64,000 bases of DNA from Paracoccaceae bacterium. GTDB lineage: Bacteria; Pseudomonadota; Alphaproteobacteria; Rhodobacterales; Rhodobacteraceae. Of this stretch, positions 59,596-64,000 are shown piece after piece; within the stretch, counting starts at the first letter, position 1, and each line of letters begins with the position of its first letter. The notes under the pieces are model-generated. The model saw only the letters and a program-made list of their open reading frames with translations, had not been told where the DNA came from and made no database searches. The position numbers and the translations under genes were made by a program. Where the stretch lies: positions 62,001 to 126,000 of the forward strand of contig WKFI01000010.1 in the NCBI GenBank assembly GCA_014872875.1. The letters run 5' to 3'.

Positions 59596-60117
59596 TCAAA
59601 CGACGAGATCGGCCTTGTTCTTGACCCGGCTCCACATGGCCTTTGAATGTTCCTTCATCTTGCCCTGCTTGTCCTGGGTCGAGTAAGTCACTTTCATCGC
59701 GCCATACTGGAAGATGATCTGCTCTTCACAGATGTCGTCGCCGTCCGAACCGGACCAGCTGATGTCCTGCACCATGAGCAGTTTGAAATCGAACTGCAGG
59801 AAAACGGCACCTGACGTATTGTCCGATCCGCCCGAACGGCGCAGCACCACGTGCGCGTCGTCAAAATGCTTGCCTTCGCACAGTTTCAGGAAAAGCCCCG
59901 CCGAGGCCGTATCGGTCTTCTTGGTGATATTGAATTCCTTGAACGTGGCCTTTCCTGCGCCACCACCGCCCGAGATCGAGCCGATGTTGATATTGTTTTC
60001 TGCCCCGATCTCGAAACTCAGGATCTCAAAGGCGTCTTTCTTGGCATATTCGTCGTCCTGTGTTTCACCCTTCACTTCTTTGACATTGGGTATCCACATG
60101 AATGCGTCGAATGACAT
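59596..60117 (-). CDS. hcp: T6SS tube protein Hcp (TssD)
   Basis: A 173-residue Hcp, with the family opening MSFDAFMWIPNVKEVKGETQ and LRRSGGSDNTSGAVFLQFDF in the middle. It forms hexameric rings that stack into the inner tube and is pushed out when the sheath contracts. The start has AAGGAG nine bases upstream. There is no C-terminal toxin extension. It lies between tssC and a hairpin, consistent with high expression. Confidence 0.93.
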   Translation of the reverse strand: MSFDAFMWIPNVKEVKGETQDDEYAKKDAFEILSFEIGAENNINIGSISGGGGAGKATFKEFNITKKTDTASAGLFLKLCEGKHFDDAHVVLRRSGGSDNTSGAVFLQFDFKLLMVQDISWSGSDGDDICEEQIIFQYGAMKVTYSTQDKQGKMKEHSKAMWSRVKNKADLVV

Positions 60118-60173
60118 GGCAATGCTCCTTGTTGGTCAGTAGGTCAGTTTGGAAATGCCGAGAACCCAACTCC

Positions 60174-61667
60174 TCACTCTTTCTCACTCGGCAATTTCGA
60201 CACCAAGCGGAGCGACACGGAAAGTCCCTCCAACTGGTAGTGGGGTCTTAGGAAAAACTTGGATGAATAATAGCCTGGGTTACTTTCGTCTTCTTCGACC
60301 ACAACTTCGGCAGCAGCCAAAGGTTGCTTGGCCTTGACCGATTCCGGAGACGTGTCCGGATTGAAATCAACATACTGGTTAATCCACTGTTGCAGCCATT
60401 GCTGCATGTCATCGCGGGATTTGTACGACCCGACCTTGTCGCGCACGATGCATTTCAGATAATGCGCAAACCGGCAGGTCGCGAACATGTATGGCAGCCG
60501 TGCCGCCAGATTGGCGTTTGCAGTAGCATCCTTGTCTTCGTACTCAGCGGGCTTGTGCAGCGATTGTGCTCCAAGGAAGGCCGCGATGTCCGAGTTTTTC
60601 TTGTGCAACAAAGGCATCATGCCGTTCTTGGCCAGCTCACCTTCACGGCGGTCTTCGATCGCGATCTCGGTCGGGCACTTCTGATCCACGCCGCCATCGT
60701 CGGTCGGGAACGTATGGCTGGGCAGACCTTCGACTGCTCCACCGGACTCGATCCCACGAATGCGCGAGCACCATCCGTATTCCTTGAATGAGCGGTTTAT
60801 ATTCACGGCCATGGCATAGGCCGCATTGACCCAGTTGTACTTGCTGCTATCGGCACTTTCGGTGTCTTCCTCGAAGGCGAACTCCTCGACCGGATCTGTC
60901 TTCGATCCATACGGCAGACGCCCCAGGAAACGCGGCATAGCAAGACCCACATACTTCGAGTCTTCGCTTTCCCGCAGGGACCGCCACGCAGCGTATTCGG
61001 GTGTCTGAAAGATCTTGGTCAGATCGCGCGGATTGGCCAGTTCCGACCAGCTGTCCATCTGGAACAGGGTGGGGTTGGCCGAGGTAATCAGCGGCGCATG
61101 GGCTGCAGCGGCAATTTTGGACATCTCGCCCAGCAGTTCGACATCTGGCGGAGAATGGTCGAAATAGTAGTCCGCCACCAAAGACCCGTAGGGCTCTCCC
61201 CCGAATTGTCCGAATTCCTCGGCATAGATCTTTTTGAAGATCGGCGACTGATCCCAAGCGGTGCCCTTATATTTGCGCAGGGTCTTGTGAACTTCTTTCT
61301 TCGAGATGTTCATCACGCGGATTTTCAACATCTCGTCGGTTTCGGTGTTGTTCACCAGATAATGCAGACCACGCCACGCGCTTTCGAGCTGCTGAAAATC
61401 AGGATGATGCAGGATCAGGTTCACCTGCTCGGTCAGCTTCTTGTCAATCTCGGCAACGATACCTTCGATCGTACGTAGCGCATCATCCGAGACCAGCGAT
61501 GCATTGACCAACGCCTGTTCGGCCAGGGTCTTTACTGCCTGTTCAACCGCGGTTTTGGCCTCATCCGATTTCGGGCGAAACTCCTTCTTCAGCAGATTTT
61601 CGAATTCAGAGGATCCGAATACAGTGGCTTCACCACCAGCGGCGACTTCTGTTTCTGTTTCGGCCAT
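60174..61667 (-). CDS. tssC: T6SS sheath large subunit TssC
   Basis: A 497-residue TssC (VipB/ImpC) with the full set of family regions: LILHHPDFQQLESAWRGLHY near residue 100, GEPYGSLVADYYFDHSPPDV, YVGLAMPRFLGRLPYG, the YNWVNAAYAMAVNI segment, and the C-terminal LPYMFATCRFAHYLKCIVRD. Together with TssB it forms the contractile sheath. AGGAG lies seven to eight bases upstream of the ATG. It follows tssB by three bases. Unlike the fusion protein at 47.7-51.6 kb it keeps the C-terminal domain, so it should be the main sheath protein. Confidence 0.94.
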   Translation of the reverse strand: MAETETEVAAGGEATVFGSSEFENLLKKEFRPKSDEAKTAVEQAVKTLAEQALVNASLVSDDALRTIEGIVAEIDKKLTEQVNLILHHPDFQQLESAWRGLHYLVNNTETDEMLKIRVMNISKKEVHKTLRKYKGTAWDQSPIFKKIYAEEFGQFGGEPYGSLVADYYFDHSPPDVELLGEMSKIAAAAHAPLITSANPTLFQMDSWSELANPRDLTKIFQTPEYAAWRSLRESEDSKYVGLAMPRFLGRLPYGSKTDPVEEFAFEEDTESADSSKYNWVNAAYAMAVNINRSFKEYGWCSRIRGIESGGAVEGLPSHTFPTDDGGVDQKCPTEIAIEDRREGELAKNGMMPLLHKKNSDIAAFLGAQSLHKPAEYEDKDATANANLAARLPYMFATCRFAHYLKCIVRDKVGSYKSRDDMQQWLQQWINQYVDFNPDTSPESVKAKQPLAAAEVVVEEDESNPGYYSSKFFLRPHYQLEGLSVSLRLVSKLPSEKE

Positions 61668-61670
61668 GGG

Positions 61671-62186
61671 TTACTCCTGATCTTCGCTGCTGGCTTTGGG
61701 TGCAGGTTGCGCGGCAAGCGTTTTCAGCAAGGCCGGATCCTGCATGATCTTTGCGATCAGCTCTTCAGCGCCCGATTTACCATCCATGTATGTCATCAGG
61801 TTGGACAATTGTGTCCGCGCCTCTAGCAGTTCCTTGAGCGGCTCAACCTTGGCGGCAATGGCAGCCGGGCTGAAGTCGTCCATTGAATCGAAAGTGATAT
61901 CGACAGCGACATTCCCCTCCCCAGTCAGAGTGTTGGGGACCGTAAAGGCCGCACGCGGCGCCATGGACTTCATGCGGTCATCAAAATTGTCCACGTCGAT
62001 TTCAAGAAACTTTCGGTCAGCGACAGCAGGCTGTTCGACTTCCGATTTGCCCGCCAGATCGGACATGACGCCCATCACGAAAGGCAATTGCACCTTCTTT
62101 TCGGCGCCGTAGAGTTCCACATCGTATTCGATCTGAACTCTGGGTGCACGGTTTCGGGCTATGAATTTCTGTGAACTCCCAGACAT
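61671..62186 (-). CDS. tssB: T6SS sheath small subunit TssB
   Basis: A 171-residue TssB (VipA/ImpB): QKFIARNRAPRVQIEYDVEL, VDNFDDRMKSMAPR and the C-terminal MTYMDGKSGAEELIAKIMQD. The first about 150 residues are nearly the same as the N-terminus of the 1291-residue fusion, so the fusion probably arose from a duplicate of this gene. It pairs with TssC in the sheath and starts 64 bases after tssA. Confidence 0.93.
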   Translation of the reverse strand: MSGSSQKFIARNRAPRVQIEYDVELYGAEKKVQLPFVMGVMSDLAGKSEVEQPAVADRKFLEIDVDNFDDRMKSMAPRAAFTVPNTLTGEGNVAVDITFDSMDDFSPAAIAAKVEPLKELLEARTQLSNLMTYMDGKSGAEELIAKIMQDPALLKTLAAQPAPKASSEDQE

Positions 62187-62250
62187 CCCTGTTCTCTCCT
62201 TCGCAAAGGCCTGTTTTTCATTTCACCCTCAGGTCCTGACCCCTGACGGT

Positions 62251-63300
62251 CTAATCGTCGTCGTCTTCCTCGATGCCACCGATCAGATGAACATTCTCGA
62301 CGCCACTTGGTGCCATGTCCTTCATGATCGTAAGAAAATCTGCACTGACCAGTCGCTTGGCCCGCTCCAGCAACAGTGGCAGCGGACTGGACGGTTCGTA
62401 GCGGTGGTAATAGGCGATAATCCTGTCCAGCGCGTTCTGCACGTCAGCCGGTGAACTGATCCCTCCGCCCGCTTGGGCGACGGTCGCGGCACCCGCGGCG
62501 ACGGGCACAGCCCCGCCGGATCCATCGACCTCCTCCGGGCTGGCCCCAGCATTATCCTGCACTCCTTCGTCGCCCTCGACGGCCTGCCGCACCCTTGCGT
62601 CGGCTTGCTGGAGGAGCGTTAACAGAGGTTCGAGATTGGGGCCTTCACCTCCGGTGCGATCGTCAAATACGCGGGAGATCTCCTCCACATCCTCCAACGC
62701 CTGCGCAACAGCAGAAGCAATTTCAGCAAGTTCGTCCGGATCTGTATCCTGAAATGCTGCGGCGATCTGGGCCAGATCGGGTATGCTCTCCATATCGTCG
62801 GGCGGTGTGATAGCGCCTTCGGCAACAGCGACGTGCCGCAGGGACATACCCCCGAACATCTGGCTTTTCGTCAGCGGGACCCGTCGCACGGCCGCCAGGA
62901 TGCGGCGGCCGTCTGTCAGATCGAGCACGACATTCCGCCGCATCATGGGATCACCGTCGTCTTCATCCAATTGTGGATGGCAACTGTCCCAAAACTCCGA
63001 CAGACAGCGCCGGACATAAGTTGTGGCTTCGGCAAACCCTCGAAAACCAGAGAGTCTCAGTTGCGCTTCACCGTAATAGATAGCGGCACGCAGATCATGG
63101 CTCTGCTCCAATACCGCCTCGGCCAGCTGGGCCACCTCTTTGTAGTTGGGATCTTCTGCCGGCAGCACTTCGTCACCGACCTGACGTTCTTCTCCGGGTT
63201 GGGCGGCAAGTGTGAGATTTGTGAAATCGGCATGATACTCCAGATCGTCGCCGCTCGGAGCATCCTCTCCATGGTTCTGGAGAAGCGCATCAACGTCCAT
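62251..63300 (-). CDS. tssA: T6SS cap/baseplate protein TssA (ImpA family)
   Basis: A 349-residue TssA with the ImpA N-terminal domain (about 10-140, including EVAQLAEAVLEQSHDLRAAI and LDEDDGDPMMRRN) and the short C-terminal part with IIAYYHRYEPSSPLPLLLER. The C-terminus is an acidic tail. GGAGGA precedes the ATG at 63300. TssA coordinates tube and sheath growth. It is the first gene of the long leftward T6SS operon, and the promoter should lie in the divergent gap up to 63547. Confidence 0.9.
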   Translation of the reverse strand: MDVDALLQNHGEDAPSGDDLEYHADFTNLTLAAQPGEERQVGDEVLPAEDPNYKEVAQLAEAVLEQSHDLRAAIYYGEAQLRLSGFRGFAEATTYVRRCLSEFWDSCHPQLDEDDGDPMMRRNVVLDLTDGRRILAAVRRVPLTKSQMFGGMSLRHVAVAEGAITPPDDMESIPDLAQIAAAFQDTDPDELAEIASAVAQALEDVEEISRVFDDRTGGEGPNLEPLLTLLQQADARVRQAVEGDEGVQDNAGASPEEVDGSGGAVPVAAGAATVAQAGGGISSPADVQNALDRIIAYYHRYEPSSPLPLLLERAKRLVSADFLTIMKDMAPSGVENVHLIGGIEEDDDD

Positions 63301-63547
63301 TACGTTCCTCCTTCAAGAAGTTTTTTTTATTCAATATCTGAGCCCTGCTTGAAAAATTATTGCCGGCACAGCACGATCTTAACACAGAAATCGGTTTTGG
63401 CTAGAAAATCTGAACCCCCTCTTTTTGTGCCTGAGACCCCCAAAAACCGGAAACCCGGCATATTGAGGTCGCCGAAAACATTGACCTGTCGCCCGGCACG
63501 AAGCAAACTTGATCAAGAGTGACAGGGAATTCGGTCTTGGCGGTTCA
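63301..63547. promoter_or_regulatory. Divergent promoter region of the T6SS operon
   Basis: A 247-base AT-rich gap between tssA (leftward) and a DUF6931-like gene (rightward). It contains a run of eight T (63322-63329) and an imperfect dyad around CGGTTTTGG and CCAAAAACCG. I find no convincing sigma-54 element. It probably carries the main T6SS promoter. Confidence 0.45.
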
Positions 63548-64000
63548 ATGGACGATTTAAACTCAGAACCCACCCTCCCCCCGATACGGGCAACCCGCTT
63601 TGATGCAATAAACAGTCTGTTTGACGAATTACCTCAATTGTCTGAGTTTATGGTGGAGCGCCCGCAGTCGGGCGAAGGGTATCGCGGCTTTCTGGAACGG
63701 TTGCGCACTTCCGCAACGCCGGAAGACGCAATTATATTCACGGCGTTTGCGATCACCCCAAAATCCGCCATTCAATGGGCATTGGACTGTATTCTGACAC
63801 TGCAACCCGAACAGCCCTGGAGCGACACGCAGTTGATGAATTGGATCACAGCCTGGTTGGAAGATCCCAAACCGGAGACGCGTTGGAAAGCTCTGGAATT
63901 GTCGCTCTTTGCCACGCCACGAAGCCCTATTGTCCAGCTCGGGCTCGCGGTTGGATGGTCCGGCGGCCCACTCGCTCCGAATGATCTGGTGGAAATGCCA
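63548..64000 (+). CDS. DUF6931-like T6SS-associated protein, N-terminal part
   Basis: The ATG at 63548 opens a frame that stays open to the window end, giving 151 residues. It is soluble and helical, with FTAFAITPKSAIQWALDCIL and a following WITAWLEDPKPETRWKALEL. This two-helix-repeat layout resembles the DUF6931-like protein beside PAAR (44650-45270), including an alanine/tryptophan helix and a later segment at the same spacing. It is divergent from tssA and probably belongs to a second, rightward T6SS transcript. An in-frame TTG at 63509 lacks a clear ribosome site. Function unknown. Confidence 0.6.
   Translation, partial: MDDLNSEPTLPPIRATRFDAINSLFDELPQLSEFMVERPQSGEGYRGFLERLRTSATPEDAIIFTAFAITPKSAIQWALDCILTLQPEQPWSDTQLMNWITAWLEDPKPETRWKALELSLFATPRSPIVQLGLAVGWSGGPLAPNDLVEMP

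Noticed and set aside
63301-63547. Sigma-54 promoter (GGCACG near 63494) for the T6SS region
   Set aside because: The distance from GG to a downstream GC pair does not match the -24/-12 rule.

Overview
The window looks like a chromosomal segment of a Roseobacter-group alphaproteobacterium (Rhodobacterales). This rests on roughly 60% G+C, dense and overlapping operons, betaine-type uptake, several dimethylglycine dehydrogenase-like flavoproteins, a TTT transporter, and protein sequences of the kind common in Ruegeria, Phaeobacter and Roseovarius relatives. No rRNA, tRNA, CRISPR array, transposase or prophage was seen.

Left third (1-29.6 kb) is catabolic and uptake genes. It opens with the end of a glycine betaine/proline-type ABC permease, a choline-kinase-like phosphotransferase and a first dimethylglycine dehydrogenase-like protein. 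Next come an MmgE/PrpD protein, an aminotransferase, two alkaline-phosphatase-fold sulfatases and an AtsA/RNase Z-like metallo-beta-lactamase protein. A MarR regulator follows, divergent from a TctCBA transporter coupled to a ComA (phosphosulfolactate synthase)-like gene; two near-identical palindromes lie between them. A modABC molybdate operon and a LysR gene come next. The LysR gene is divergent from a five-gene operon: MttB-type methyltransferase, class III aminotransferase, two more dimethylglycine dehydrogenase-like proteins and a thiamine-diphosphate enzyme with sulfoacetaldehyde-acetyltransferase-like signatures. A second LysR gene closes the block. My reading is breakdown of N-methylated amines, some perhaps carrying sulfonate or sulfate groups; the substrates are inferred.

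Middle (29.6-34.1 kb) holds an unidentified gene, a ferric-reductase-like membrane protein coupled to a Tat-exported dioxygenase-like protein, a sterol-desaturase-family hydroxylase, and an exported DUF4856 protein. The last has a TGA-N9-TCA palindrome upstream, like the Rhodobacterales iron box.

Right part (34.2-64 kb) is a nearly complete type VI secretion system (T6SS) read almost entirely leftward from about 63.3 kb: tssA, tssB, tssC, hcp, tagJ, tssE, tssF, tssG, clpV, a voltage-gated sodium-channel homologue, a TssB-repeat-TssC fusion, a 95-residue protein, vgrG, a DUF6931-like gene, PAAR, an FHA gene, tssK, tssL (OmpA-type), tssM, tagF, pppA and a membrane-anchored M15 peptidase. tssJ and ppkA are not seen. 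Most neighbours overlap by 1-4 bases or nearly touch, so the odd genes are built into the operon. The most unusual items are the sodium channel whose stop codon overlaps the start of the sheath fusion, and the fusion itself, whose roughly 575-residue acidic linker carries about twenty copies of a short motif although normal tssB and tssC genes are present. A second DUF6931-like gene starts divergently at the right edge and runs out of the window.
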